A stretch of DNA of 64,000 bases from Plasmodium coatneyi (Eukaryota; Apicomplexa; Aconoidasida; Haemosporida; Plasmodiidae): assembly GCF_001680005.1 (NCBI RefSeq), contig NC_033568.1, forward strand, positions 1,798,001 to 1,862,000, in the 5' to 3' direction. The position numbers and the translations under genes were made by a program. The notes beneath the pieces were generated by a model. That model worked only from the letters and a program-made list of their open reading frames with translations. It was not told where the DNA came from and made no database searches. How positions within the stretch are numbered: the first letter of the stretch is position 1; each line of letters starts with the position of its first letter. Below, in pieces: positions 1 to 11,223 of this stretch.

Positions 1-1716
1 ATATAAAGGCAACTTTCGCATTCAACCGTTTCGATGTTATTTGTAAGAAATGTGGTTTTAATTTTATTTGCGAAAGTGTATATGTATTTTATAATTTAAT
101 TTTGCTTATTTTTTCGTAGAGCAATACCTTCAAATGGGATGCTGCAACATGTAAGCATCAAGACTATTAAAACAGATTATTGCATTCATTTTGGTGTGTT
201 CATTCTGCGTTTTTTTTTTTTTTTTTTTTTAATCCTTATGAAAGACGCACTTATTAAAAAGTGGAAGTAATTAAATTAATTTGATTAAACTTTTTTAAGT
301 TGATTTACCTGAATAGCAAAGGCATGTTGCTATGTGGTGTGTTTTAAATTTTGAGCTATGCGGCTGAGTTATATGATTTCTGAAAAAAGTATCATGTATG
401 TGGTTCCATTTATCGTTATGCGATAAACGCGTATTTTATAAGAGATTAATCCTCTCTTGCTCCGGTCCAATGTGGTTTCAGTATATATGTCACTTAATAC
501 GGTCCCATGGCAGCTCAGCCTGTGGAGTAGGTCGCCGTTATAGAAGCATACCATTATTGGGCATTGTAAATTTAGACATATTTCCCCGTTCCACAATTTT
601 AGTCACAAACTTGGAAAAATGATCAAAATGGTAAATTTTCACATAGGAGGGTGAATAAGTAAAAGGATAAGTTTAAGTGAATATAAAATCAAACATAGCA
701 TAGCGGCAACCGACGTTGTTCCCTTTTTCCCACGCATTGTACACATGCACATGCATGTCGAAACTGCTGGTTAGAAGAATGCAAACGTAGAAATTGAAAT
801 GTTATTGCGCTCTAATACATGGTGAACAATACGCATTTTAAAAATGGCAAGTGGTTTTGAAAAATATTACGTGCATGCAGGAGGTTTTATAAAGGTAATG
901 CAGAAATATAAGCCGAATTGATAAGAACTTTTAAACCAGAACAGAAAAAAAGGAAAAATGTATTTTTAATAGAATGTATTTTGTTGCATCCTTTTCTTTT
1001 TGTTTAAATGTATGTGTAACGGAAAAATGTGAATAACTATTTCGATTTCAATTCTTCTGTCATTACAACGTTCATTCATTTTTGTGAACTTGCATTTTGA
1101 TCACTAGTTGTGTTCTGATTTTTTCACGTTGCTTAAAATTTTTCCTTTTTTTAATCTTTATATTTTAAAGCATTATAACCGGAACTGCAGCTTCATTCAG
1201 TTTTGTCAAGGTTGTTTTTATATGTTCATTTAAATTTTTGTTATCACTTTGTGAATTAGTGCCTTCTTTCCATTATTATTTCGAATGACACATTTTTGTA
1301 CATAAATACAACATCGATGGGTTTTGTGTATTTGAAATTTTAAATTATTTCTAAGGTTCAAGTTTTTATAAGCCATTGTATTCACGTAATAAGAGAAAAT
1401 ATTAGCGTAAACCGTTGTATTTGTCAAGTTAAAAAAAAAAAAAAGTGGCAGTGAAAGGAGTTTCCTACAAGCTTTTGTTCTATCTTTCGCAAAAGGATAA
1501 GAAACGAATTTTGTGCATATCAGTGACACAAAAAATTGAAAGAAAAACTTCCATATACCAAAATTATATATTTCATGTATGTAGGACTCTTCTTACCTAG
1601 AAGAAAGAAACAATATTTAGCTTAATTTTTGATTTATTCTTTTATGTCCGCTTAGGGGGCAAATACTGCTGTACACAAACAGAATAATCAAAGTGTGCAA
1701 TCATATACGTGATACC
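1..1716. other. AT-rich intergenic DNA, no supported gene
   Basis: No ORF with a signal peptide, domain or splice structure was found. A poly-T run lies near 210-230. A 75-codon minus ORF at 369-596 has ordinary amino acid composition but no start context, partner exon or recognisable motif, so it is not called. Confidence 0.6.
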
Positions 1717-2457
1717 ATGAAGATAATTAAAGTGTATAGATCTATTTGTATTTTACTAATAATATATTTGTCAGGAATAATTTTGCAGAGCCTAAATTCG
1801 TTTGATACTATATTGCATATTTCTTTAGATAGCCGAAATGAATATATGTCTGGAACAAATGGGAGAAAACTTGCACAAAGAAATCCTTCAAGGGAAGCAT
1901 TAAAACGTCCTTATAATTGCGCACTTACGGAGGATGAACTTCATAGACTTTATCACATAATACATGTAGAATCAATGACTGCAGGTGATATATTAACTGC
2001 CATAATTTTACATTTGGACGAAGAAACAGATCATGTAAATGTTGAAGAATTAATTAGGAACAAGCTACTTCGGCGTTTACGGATGGAAATGCCAAATTTC
2101 CCCTTAAAGATAAGAGTAACTATGCAGGCTAGATTAACTCAATTCGTGGAAGAAGTAATGGAAATGAGTCCGTTACGTCAAGATATAATTTTGCAGAAGT
2201 TAGAAGCCTATAACGTGGAATTGGACCAAAGTGTAGAAGCACTGCGGTATGTTGCAGGACAAGATACAGAAGAGGAAATGTATGAATTTATAAATGATTT
2301 GTCTTTTTTAAGAGAATCACTAGAAGTTCTATTGAGAAGTAATGGTATTGTAGTAAGTGATGATACATTAACCACAATGGTGCTTCGAATAAGGAGAAGA
2401 ATTTTGGACATTCTTAAACATCATCATGGTATGCCATCCCGTGCGAATAGTAACTGA
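1717..2457 (+). CDS. PEXEL-containing exported protein, function unknown
   Basis: Single-exon gene of 246 codons. The ORF stays open upstream only through a GTG at 1693, so the ATG at 1717 is taken as the start. Residues 1-29 form a hydrophobic signal sequence (core SICILLIIYLSGIILQSL). About 20 residues later comes RKLAQ, a PEXEL motif of the RxLxQ form, which marks export into the host red cell. After it comes a helical, charged region beginning with LTEDELHRLY, a layout reminiscent of PHIST/RAD proteins, but the Trp residues usual in PHIST are absent, so I do not assign that family. No TM segment is present after the signal. It sits among other exported-protein genes, which fits a subtelomere-like neighbourhood. 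Export is inferred from the motif; the molecular role is unknown. Confidence 0.8.
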   Translation: MKIIKVYRSICILLIIYLSGIILQSLNSFDTILHISLDSRNEYMSGTNGRKLAQRNPSREALKRPYNCALTEDELHRLYHIIHVESMTAGDILTAIILHLDEETDHVNVEELIRNKLLRRLRMEMPNFPLKIRVTMQARLTQFVEEVMEMSPLRQDIILQKLEAYNVELDQSVEALRYVAGQDTEEEMYEFINDLSFLRESLEVLLRSNGIVVSDDTLTTMVLRIRRRILDILKHHHGMPSRANSN

Positions 2458-2859
2458 AAAAGGGAAGATTGACGCGATCTGTTGTGTACCCCGCAATTCC
2501 CCATAATTTGGAAAACAATTACATTTGTTATTACTGTGACCTGCACGACATTTCTAAGCAAACTGTACTAAAGAATTGGTAACTAATTATTCAAAAAAAG
2601 GGGCACTTGGGGAAGACGCGTATATCTGGTTTGTATTATAAATGCAGGGGAGTTATTTGGCACTCCCCAGGTAAGTAACTTATGTTAACAAATATATAGC
2701 ACACTATATTAATGTTACAGAATCAGATTAGCATATAAGATGTAAGAAGTAGAAAGGAATGGTATAGAGAAGCTGGTATGGTCACCAATGTCTGATAAGC
2801 TGTGCGCTACATTGGAAATGGTAACGCCCTTAAATTGTTTGCACTAAACGGAAGTGTAC

Positions 2860-3354
2860 ATGCTTAAACGTATAGGACTCATTGAAGAGAACACGATTAA
2901 TCGAATCAAGAGTGATAAGGGAATCTCCGAATTTTTAGGCAGCTACAGATTATTAGCAGAGTCCGAAGTGAACTTCGATAACTTATTCGATTTATATAGG
3001 AGAAACTTTTTAAATAAAATGGGATATACTGATGAAGACGCGGAAAGAATCAGAACAACAGTGGAGTCACATTTAGATCAGGCGAAAAGTATAGACATAG
3101 ATCGAAGACGCAACGAAAAATCAGTAGTTTTCGAGCATATTATAAAACGTGATAGTAACAATAGCATTTCAAAGTTTTTTAACAATTTCAGAGTATTATC
3201 TTCTCCCTATTTTCTTGCCGTATGTTCATTCATATTATTTTCTAATGGGTATTACAGGTTGTTTTTAGCTCTAGTGGGCATACTGATTTTTAAATTTGTA
3301 AATTTCTTTTGGGATTTAAAATATATCTGTGGAGGAATGGCGCATAATGTGTAA
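2860..3354 (+). CDS. PEXEL-bearing two-TM protein, 5' end unclear or decayed
   Basis: ORF of 164 codons from the ATG at 2860 (a GTG two codons earlier is unlikely). It contains RLLAE, a perfect PEXEL pentamer, near residue 32. A charged helical region with the pair DRRRNEK follows, then two hydrophobic segments near residues 112-128 and 131-149. Family members normally carry a hydrophobic signal in a short first exon, but the 400 bases upstream show no such exon. A stop codon (TAA at 2845) lies directly upstream in frame. An acceptor-like TTTTTAG lies just before the PEXEL (about 2928-2938). The copy is therefore either missing exon 1 or uses an exon I cannot see. It resembles the genes at 22.4 kb and 35.8 kb in having paired C-terminal TM helices. 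Confidence 0.5.
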   Translation: MLKRIGLIEENTINRIKSDKGISEFLGSYRLLAESEVNFDNLFDLYRRNFLNKMGYTDEDAERIRTTVESHLDQAKSIDIDRRRNEKSVVFEHIIKRDSNNSISKFFNNFRVLSSPYFLAVCSFILFSNGYYRLFLALVGILIFKFVNFFWDLKYICGGMAHNV

Positions 3355-4597
3355 TGTAGTGTGAAGATTTTTTGTAGGGGGTTGTTTTACTCATTTTAGA
3401 ATTGTAATAGAATGGGTGCACTCTTATCTAGGTGAAGGGACGCATCATGGAGTCTAATAAAAGGAAAAATTATACTTTTTGACCTTTTAGAAAACCATAT
3501 ATAGCACAATTTAAATAACCTGGAAGTCTAGTTATTTAAAATGTGACATCAGTAGGGAAGAATAAGAAAGACATATTCATTGATGCCTAAAGAACTATAT
3601 TAACATGTGTCTCGTTCAAGCAGTGAAACTAGTTGTCGTAGTAAGGGAATCGTCCTCCCATGATAAAGGTGAGAAAAAAAATTGTAAATTGAAGAGTTTT
3701 AAAAAGTTTAGGAATCATATTATTGTTGTAAAAAAAGTAATTATCTGTAGACCAAAGGAAAGAAAACCTTCTTCCTATCTCTTATTCTTACTATAACGAA
3801 TTTTACCTCCATTGTAGGTACACCCATTTCTTCCCCCGCAGGTTTAACACAATAATCTTAGTAGTAGAATTGATGAAAAAGCCGAAGGAATAGGAAACAA
3901 TTTTCCCCTTATATGTTTCCATAACACAAACATTAGGGGTCTGTACGTAAGTGCTCCCAAACCGCTGCTGAAAGTTGTGCCTATAATTTTACAACAAAGG
4001 AAGGAATCGTCTAAGAACCAATTAATTAATTCTTAATGACATTCTTATTTTTATAAATTGAGAAAGCACATTTAAATGGATATGAAGGAAAATATACTGT
4101 TTATTATTGTATTAATAATCATGAATTAAAGAAGGTTATGATTATTATAAAAGTACACATTTGTAAATGTGTTTCATTATTAAAAAATATATCAGTATAC
4201 CTTTAGTCACGCATACAATTAAATACATGAAATTAAGAATTAATTACCCAAAACACCCATCGGTGCCCGTAAAAGGAAAAATAATATTATGGCGATATAT
4301 GAAAATAAAATAACTATACGTATAATAACTAATGAAATTTTGTAATAAATGAATATCAATGGAAAATCTGATTTTATCATATATATATATATATATATAT
4401 ATTATTCATAATACATGAAAAATTTTTTTAATATTATAATTACAATATTTTCTTCAATTCATACATTAGTAAAAGCCATATTTTGGAAATATTTTATAAT
4501 TGAAAAAGTCGAAAAACTACAGAATTTTCATATCATAATTAGACTTAATGTTTATTTTATAATTGAATAGTTTCTCCTTTTTTTCTATAGTTTAAAA
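3355..4597. other. AT-rich intergenic DNA, no supported gene
   Basis: Very AT-rich spacer with an (AT)n run at about 4380-4401. It separates the plus-strand exported gene from the 3' end of the minus-strand tryptophan-rich gene. No credible ORF. Confidence 0.6.
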
Positions 4598-6173
4598 TTA
4601 TATTTCACAGAGAAATTTATCCCATTCTGCCTCGGTTAGGCGTTTTCCAGAAAATGTTGTACACATTGAATTAATCGTAGAACGTTGAACACTTTCCCAT
4701 TTACTCCAGGTTACCTGTTCTTGTTTTATACATTCTTTTTCTTTAAGGAGAAACCATTCCATGAGTTCTTTTCTTTGTTTATCTATATTAGGATTGGCAT
4801 GGTACCATCGTCGAGACTTGACCAAATTTACCAATTCAGGTGTTGCCATACGTTCATACGATTTACAACGATAACCCCCTTCGTTCATTTTCCAGTGATA
4901 CATTAACCATCCTTTGATTTTCTTGCTTTTAAATAGTCCCATATTTTTAACAAAAATGTTAAAGAAATCGGAATGTTTTTCGTCCAACCATTTTTCCAAT
5001 TTTAAATCAATTTCGGATTTTACTTTTTCGTTAAACCATTTTTTCCATGTATCGTTGTTCCAATCTAGTTTTCTTGAAGCATCAGGATGACTTCCTGTTG
5101 TTGAGATTCCACTGTATTTCATCCATTTACTTAAAATTACGTTAACCCATTTAGAAAATTCTTTATTTTTTTCTTCGATCCAGTTTTCTCTTGCATCAAA
5201 TAACTTCAATTCTAATTTTACCCATTCATCTTCTAAGCTTTGCAAGAATGTGTTCAAATCTGCATATTTTGATTCGTCCATTATGTCCTGTTCGACTTTT
5301 AATGCATGCCCTGCGGTTTCATGTTCTACTTGCAACTCCTCATCAGAATATTCTTCTTCGTCACATTCGTAGGGTCCTTCGTCATATTCATAAGTTTCAT
5401 AGGGGTTCCCATAGGTTTTGTAGGGGTGATAGCCTTCGTATGGGTCCCCATAAGCTTCATATGGGTCCTCATAGCCTTCTTCGGGGTTTCCATAGGCTTC
5501 TTCGGGGTCTTCATAAGCTTCATATGGGTCTTCATAATCTTCATATGGGTCTTCATAATCTTCATATGGGTCCTCATAGCCTTCATATGGGTCTTCATAG
5601 CCTTTATATGGATATCCACCTTGTGATAATTCCATTTCCTCTAATTCAAGCTCCTCTTCTGATGGACCGTGTTGTTTGTTCATGGCTAAGTTCCTAGCAA
5701 CTCGATTGCCTACTTGTACGATGGCAGCACCGTTTTGTTTTGCAAAATCATGCTGGTGCTGCAAAGTAGAAGGACAAAGGGAAGGGAAAAGGTGCATTTA
5801 AAGAAAAGAGAAGAAAAAAAAAGCAGGAAAAAAAAAAAGTAAAAGCAGTAAATATGCATGTAATAGTATATACAATAACATACTATGCGTATGGCACGTA
5901 TAAAACACTTGCGACATCATGGTGATGCGCATCTATATTATTGAGCATCCCTTCTTCTTTATGCGTAGAATTTACCTTTAGAAAAATATAAGCAGCAACA
6001 AAGAAGAGCATAGCGGTTCTCTTAGTGAAGAACGATCCTGGTTCTTTCTTCTCATGGGTACTATTTTCTTCATTAGTGGCTGAAACTGTTTTGCCATTGC
6101 GGCGTTCTTTACAACTTTGGGATGGCAACGCTCCTGATGATGCGGAGCTGATTATTTTTTTTGAGTGTACCAT
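4598..6173 (-). CDS. Tryptophan-rich antigen with acidic Tyr-rich repeats
   Basis: Two exons on the minus strand: exon 1 6173..5976 (66 codons), intron with GTAAAT donor and TTTGCAG acceptor, exon 2 5758..4598; about 452 residues. Exon 1 has a Ser/Lys-rich start and one hydrophobic helix (TAMLFFVAAYIFLK), as in TRAg-type proteins, whose N-terminal anchor is not a classical cleaved signal; no PEXEL is seen. Exon 2 begins HQHDFAKQNG, then has about a dozen degenerate heptads of Y-E-D-P-Y-E-x and an acidic stretch. It ends in a tryptophan-rich domain of roughly 230 residues with Trp at regular helical spacing (DEW, NW, KW, TWKKW, EKW, GW, HW, RRW, TWSKW, EW). Such domains in P. vivax bind erythrocyte surface proteins. 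The receptor for this one is unknown. The intron phase is 0 and the frame is uninterrupted. Confidence 0.88.
5372..5616 (-). repeat. Intragenic YEDPYEx heptad repeat
   Basis: Tandem 21-bp units in exon 2 of the tryptophan-rich antigen encode Y-E-[DN]-P-[YE]-E-[GDA] with substitutions but no frameshift. They keep long reading frames open on the opposite strand (for example 5191-5697), which I treat as shadows. Confidence 0.85.
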
Positions 6174-8370
6174 GTTGTTATAGATTTTATATATGCAAAA
6201 AGGAGGTATTTGTGAGTATTTTAAATTGAAATAAAATACGGGTACAATTTAGGAACAAATTATATGAAGAAGCAATATAAAAATAAAATATGTCAGTCCG
6301 AAGTAAATTAAAACAAAAAGTAAGGTACAATTTAAAAAGGGGAATAATAATAGTATGAAGGAAAATAATACAAAATTTTATATCAATTCGACATTTTCTT
6401 TTTTTATTCTAAAAAAAATATTTATTGTAATATAGGAAAAAGAAGTGTCTTCCAGTAGAATGGTTCTCTTTTCTTTTTTTTCATAATATAATATTTTTTC
6501 AATAGTAGATGAAAAAAAAAAAAAAATTAAAATCAAGTCTATCTGTTCGACGGTTTCTTTTTTTTTCTTTTTAAAAAATATATTTTTCTATGTAGTAGAT
6601 GGAAAAAAATATTTTTTGCCGACAATTATTATAAATTAAAATTTAACGGACCATAACAATTAAAAAAAAATTTTATGTCCAAAAGAAAAAAAAAAAAAAA
6701 AAGGAACTAAAAAAAAGAAAAGAAATAATTAAATAAGAACAAATTTAGAGTAAGAGAGGTTCAGGGTTTAGGGTTCAAACGTTAGGTGTTAGGTTTTAGG
6801 GTTCCAGAATTTTAGTGTTTTAAGGTGCACTAGATGTGCTTTTCCATGCGAAACGATAGATTTATTTAAATATCAATAAAATTCTCATCATGCAATAAAC
6901 CCCCGAAGTAGTTCAACATGAAAAAAATATTAATGTAAAAATATTTAACGTAGAAGATATTAAATTTAATTTTTCAACAAATACCTTCTTCCAAATATTT
7001 TTTCCATGAGGTCGCCAAAATGGCAAACGTAAGGAATTAAAGCACACAGTAGCTGCTCCTTGTTTTGCTTTGTCTCATATTGCATAATGCTTACGATTTC
7101 AAAAATGTGTGAAAAGCAATAAAAATTTGTTCTATTATATAATATTTTTCCTTTGATATTATTCAACAAATTTATTGTTCTATTTTACTTCAAAAGATTT
7201 TTCCGTATTTCATAAAATTCGTGTGTTGTATTTTTTCTAACACATCTATATTATTTACGCAAAATGAGATTTTCTTCTATTTAAAAAAAAAAAAATAATA
7301 ATAATATTAAGTAATTTTTTCCAATTATTTTCTCTTAATTGCAAGAATCGCACTAATCTAAAATGAAGGTAATTCTTATAAATATCGAGATTTTAAAAAA
7401 ATTAATAAATATATCCTAGTGTATAATAAGAATAATAACAGAATTATACGTTGTAAATTTCTCATTAGCACTAAAAAGAAAAAATTATATGTTCTTTATT
7501 ATTGTATAATATATATTTACACCTATTTGTTCATTCTATGGGATACACACATAAATATTATATGAACACTTAAAATTTATATTAAATATGATTATCAATA
7601 CTAATGATTCTATACAATAGAAGTGAATAATTTTGTGGTAGTACTTTTTCCTTTTTGCACAGATAATGATTTATTTTCAACTTGTGCAGGTCGTATTGAT
7701 GCTGTTAAATGCACTAATTCCTCATATTATCTAATTACCCCCTGTTTTATGATATATTTATGATTATATGATTATAAATACATTAACTCTTGATTTTACA
7801 ACATAAGTAGACATTTTTCTCATTTAATAGTATACAGGCTTTTTTACAAATTGCTAAAAAAGTAATGGAGGCGTTTCCTTAAATATTAATTAGTAAAAAT
7901 TATTTCAAAATAATTATTTAATGATATTTTATCCAATACATTTATTTTACTTCCAATTTTTGATTTATATATATTATTGTTGCTAAAAAAAAAAAAATAG
8001 AACATTCATAAAATTCTGCTTTAAAGGGAAATCATAGGATGTTGTAAAAATCTTTTATATTTTACACAAATTAAATGTTAATTTTTTTTTTCCTTAAATT
8101 ATAATATGTTAACGAAATGTGTATTGTATTCATAATATTTTTTGTGTAAAAATATAGGCTCCCAATAAGCGTAAAACATGTCTGCACATGTCATTATAAG
8201 TTGTTCTGTAAAATTATGACTATGAGCCCTGCTGATAAAATAATAAAGACAAAAAGAGAAATTATATATTATATCATAATTTATCTAAAGGAATAAATTA
8301 ATTCATATGCCATAAAAGTTTAGTTCTTTCAAAAATCCTATCAAAAAGCACAGAAAAGCATATCTACTTC
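6174..8370. other. AT-rich intergenic DNA
   Basis: No credible gene. Poly-A and poly-T runs are frequent (6510-6530, 6684-6705). The telomere-like patch at 6755-6830 is listed separately. Confidence 0.6.
6755..6830 (+). repeat. Short telomere-like patch, G-rich orientation
   Basis: Degenerate GGTTYAGGG units (TTCAGGGTTTAGGGTTCA and relatives) read as the G-rich strand on plus. This is opposite to the arrays at 8.4-9.0 and 38.7-39.5 kb. It fits an internal remnant of the Plasmodium telomere repeat. Confidence 0.75.
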
Positions 8371-8371
8371 A

Positions 8372-9005
8372 CCTTAAAACCCTACAATCCTGGAACCATT
8401 CAACCGTGAAACCCTGAACCTAAACCCTAAACCCTAAACCCTAAACTCTAACCACTAAACCCTGAACCCTATATCCTGAACTCCGAACCCTAAACCCTGA
8501 ACACGGATCCCAAAACCCTAACCACTAAACCCTGAACCCTATATCCTGAACTCCGAACCCTAAACCCTGAACACTGATCCCTAAGCACTAAATTCTAAAA
8601 CTTGAACACTCAAAACTAAATCCTCAATCCTAAAACCTGCATCGTTAACCCTGAACCATGAACCCTAAACCGTTAACACTCAAAGGTCAACCCTAAACCG
8701 TGAACACTAAAACGTGAACCCTAAACCGTGAACCCTAAACCGTGAACACTAAACCGTGAACGCTAAACCGTGAACGCTAAACCGTGAACCCTAAACCGTG
8801 AATCTTAAACCGTGAACCCTAAACCGTGAATCTTAAACCGTGAACCCTAAACCGTGAATCTTAAACCGTGAACCCTAAACCGTGAACACTAAAGGCTAAA
8901 ACCTTAAAACCTACACTCTAAACCCTCAAACCCTGAACCTTAAACGCTGAACCCTAAACTATAAACCTTAAATGGTGAAACACTGAACCTTACACCCTAA
9001 AACCT
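8372..9005 (-). repeat. Internal telomere-like array, C-rich on plus
   Basis: About 630 bp of degenerate CCCTAAA/CCCTGAA units. There are two sub-structures. One is a near-identical doublet of about 70 bp (8451-8514 and 8520-8583). The other is a homogeneous stretch at 8690-8890 where the unit becomes CTAAACCGTGAAC, a CCGTGAA variant of the telomere repeat. It abuts the 3' end of the minus gene at 8997, whose stop codon lies inside the last units. Confidence 0.88.
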
Positions 9006-10523
9006 AAACATTGATTTTTTTCTTCTGGGTGATAGGTAATCAGCATTCGCTTTCGATTTTTTTCCTAGAATGAAATCGATCACTGTGGAGGGTGAGTTGA
9101 ACATTATTCTTCCCATAATTCCATAAGACACAAGGGTTCCTAAAGCGAAACTGTACATACTAATAAAGTAAGCACTAACAAATGGTATCATCCAGTACTG
9201 AGTCATAAGGAAACATAAGGTTGCACTCGTGATGAGGGTAATGAGCGGAACGTATAGAAGAATTTCCCTTAATTTGAGATTATGTCTCAGGTTCATGAAT
9301 CTCACTTGGTTCCTGTTTTTCTCTTTCAGTGTGGAGACTTCGTTTTTGTACTTCTCAATTATGTTGACTAACATGTGGGTGATTTCTGCATTCTTCTCAT
9401 CCATAGTTTCATCAATGTAAGATCTGAGTTCTGTAACGTCATTTGTGATTCTTCCCTTGGATCTGCACTTTTCTACTCCTCGATTACCTATATAAATGGA
9501 TGAGCTATGTTCATCGCCAAATGCAGAATCATCAGTGCTGCTAGCAATGGAATTGCGTTCATCATAATTGAGTTTTATATATTTTCTGACTCTTCCTAAT
9601 TGGGATTCTATTTCATATTCTAAATCTTTCAAGTTTTTATTTTTCCCATTTTCTTTTATTCTATTCAAAGTTCTTTCCATATGTTCTCTATCATTAGCAT
9701 TCATTTCTTGTACTCTTCTGAGGAGTCTCTCATTTTGGTTAAGCCCCAAATTTACGTTATCCCTTTGAGCGATTTTGTTTTTTAACGAATAATCGGATGA
9801 TTCCCCTTCGCGTTTTGCTGTGCGTCCAGATTTTTCACTTCTGTTGGAACCTTCTATAACATCCTTATCGGATCCTTGTCCTAGTGAGTTTAGTTCCCTT
9901 ATTCTTTTACGTAGAGTTTCTTCACTGCTAACTTCACAACTGTTCTCCCTATCTCTGTTTTCCATGTCGTATTTGTTCAAGTGCCCTTTGAACCCTTTTT
10001 CAGCCTTTCTCCTACCGTAAGTAGATTCATCTAAAAGTTCTTTCCTTTGTGCCTTTTCTTTGGCTCGCGTCCATTCTTCCTTCTTCTCTCCTAGGGATTT
10101 TAAATCTTCAAAGGAGTTGTCATACGATTTGCTCCTTTGTCTATTGGACTCGTTTGTCATGGTACTCCCCCTGGAGCCTCTGGTCACAGGTGTTGTCTTT
10201 GCGCGCCCTATTTCGGAATGAGAGTTGTAACAGCTCACGCTGCTATCATCAGAAATATCCACTCGAATGGTCTCACCTGTGATGGATGGATGGCTTGACA
10301 AGGTCCCACTGCCATCATGATGATTTCTTCCTTCATTGTTCTTGTCCACAGTAGAGGTGCTGCTTGAGCTGAAGATGCTATCATTGCTCGCTAAGGAAGT
10401 CATACTACCGGTAATGTCGTTTTGAAAGCTGATGTCATGTCCATACAACATCCTTCCGCCTATTACGCTGTATTGGTTCTGCACAACACCGTTGTCATTG
10501 TTTTCGTTAAAGTGGACGTTAGT
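8997..10523 (-). CDS. Exported-type multi-TM protein with PEXEL-like RMLYG
   Basis: Main exon 10523..8997 (509 codons, phase 0), beginning after the CCCGCAG acceptor with TNVHFNENND. Residues 24-28 are RMLYG, which matches RxL of PEXEL but has Gly at position five, so export is uncertain. A long, charged, Ser/Lys/Glu/Arg-rich region predicted to be helical follows. The C-terminal 110 residues hold two or three hydrophobic segments (ILLYVPLITLITSATLCFLM; IPFVSAYFISMYSFALGTLVSYGIMG) and a basic tail RRKKSMFRF. A signal exon must lie upstream. The best candidate is 11223..11149 (MQSYKAFLFTFFLWALEY, then basic residues) with a weak GTGTGC donor, giving an unusually long intron of about 625 bp. 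The hydrophobic reading upstream of 10523 in the same frame comes from the T-rich intron end. No family is recognised. Confidence 0.75.
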   Translation of the reverse strand, partial: TNVHFNENNDNGVVQNQYSVIGGRMLYGHDISFQNDITGSMTSLASNDSIFSSSSTSTVDKNNEGRNHHDGSGTLSSHPSITGETIRVDISDDSSVSCYNSHSEIGRAKTTPVTRGSRGSTMTNESNRQRSKSYDNSFEDLKSLGEKKEEWTRAKEKAQRKELLDESTYGRRKAEKGFKGHLNKYDMENRDRENSCEVSSEETLRKRIRELNSLGQGSDKDVIEGSNRSEKSGRTAKREGESSDYSLKNKIAQRDNVNLGLNQNERLLRRVQEMNANDREHMERTLNRIKENGKNKNLKDLEYEIESQLGRVRKYIKLNYDERNSIASSTDDSAFGDEHSSSIYIGNRGVEKCRSKGRITNDVTELRSYIDETMDEKNAEITHMLVNIIEKYKNEVSTLKEKNRNQVRFMNLRHNLKLREILLYVPLITLITSATLCFLMTQYWMIPFVSAYFISMYSFALGTLVSYGIMGRIMFNSPSTVIDFILGKKSKANADYLSPRRKKSMFRF

Positions 10524-11148
10524 CTGCGGGAAGAATGGAAAAGGGTTCGAATAGGTAAAAAAGAAAAGAAAGAAAAGAAGAAAAGGATGCGTACACACGG
10601 TGCGCGTCGTCCCATGAAGGGCATGTTGGGAAGGGGATTATTTCCTTCGGACACAACTCCCATTCCACGGTAAGGAAAGGAGTGCTGGGGTGTGTGTGCC
10701 CATCTGTGTCAGTCTTTTCGCACAAAACTAAGCAAGATGCGCGCAACTGTGCCCCCCACGTGCGGAACGTAACAAAGCGCGTGTCACAATACCCTGCGTG
10801 GGAGGAGGAACCTTCCCACGAGGGGGCATAGTTGTCTCCACGCTACACACGCGCTGGACCTTGGGCACAGTCGATGTAGCATATGATGTAGGTGTAATCG
10901 GAGTAGCCGGTGTAGTCTTTGTAATTAGTGCAATTGTTGCAGTCGCTACAATAGGTGAAGTTCTTGCATCCGTTCCCATTAATTATAATAAGTTCCATCG
11001 TCATGGTTATCTTGCCATCGCCACAACATTGGCACAAACGAAACAATCTCTATAGTCCGGACACAGTGGACCGTTCGCCTACAACGGTCGTGATGAACAA
11101 TCTACGAACACTGTACGATGCCCATGTATCATTTGGGGGACTGCACAC

Positions 11149-11223
11149 CCTTCCTCTTGCCTTTTTCCTATATTCCAAGGCCCAAAGGAAAAAGGTAAAA
11201 AGGAAAGCTTTGTACGATTGCAT
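11149..11223 (-). CDS. Candidate signal-peptide exon for the 8997-10523 gene
   Basis: 25 codons from ATG 11223 encode MQSYKAFLFTFFLWALEY followed by RKKARGR, a typical signal sequence of exported proteins. It ends in phase 0, compatible with the downstream exon. The donor (GTGTGC) is poor and the intron is long, so the link is tentative. The intervening sequence is less AT-rich than the flanks. Confidence 0.35.

Noticed and set aside
369..596. 75-codon minus ORF with ordinary composition
   Set aside because: No start context, splice partner, motif or hydrophobic segment; overlaps another ORF of the same length on plus.
5191..5697. Plus-strand ORFs over the tryptophan-rich antigen repeat
   Set aside because: Antisense shadow of the YEDPYEx repeat.
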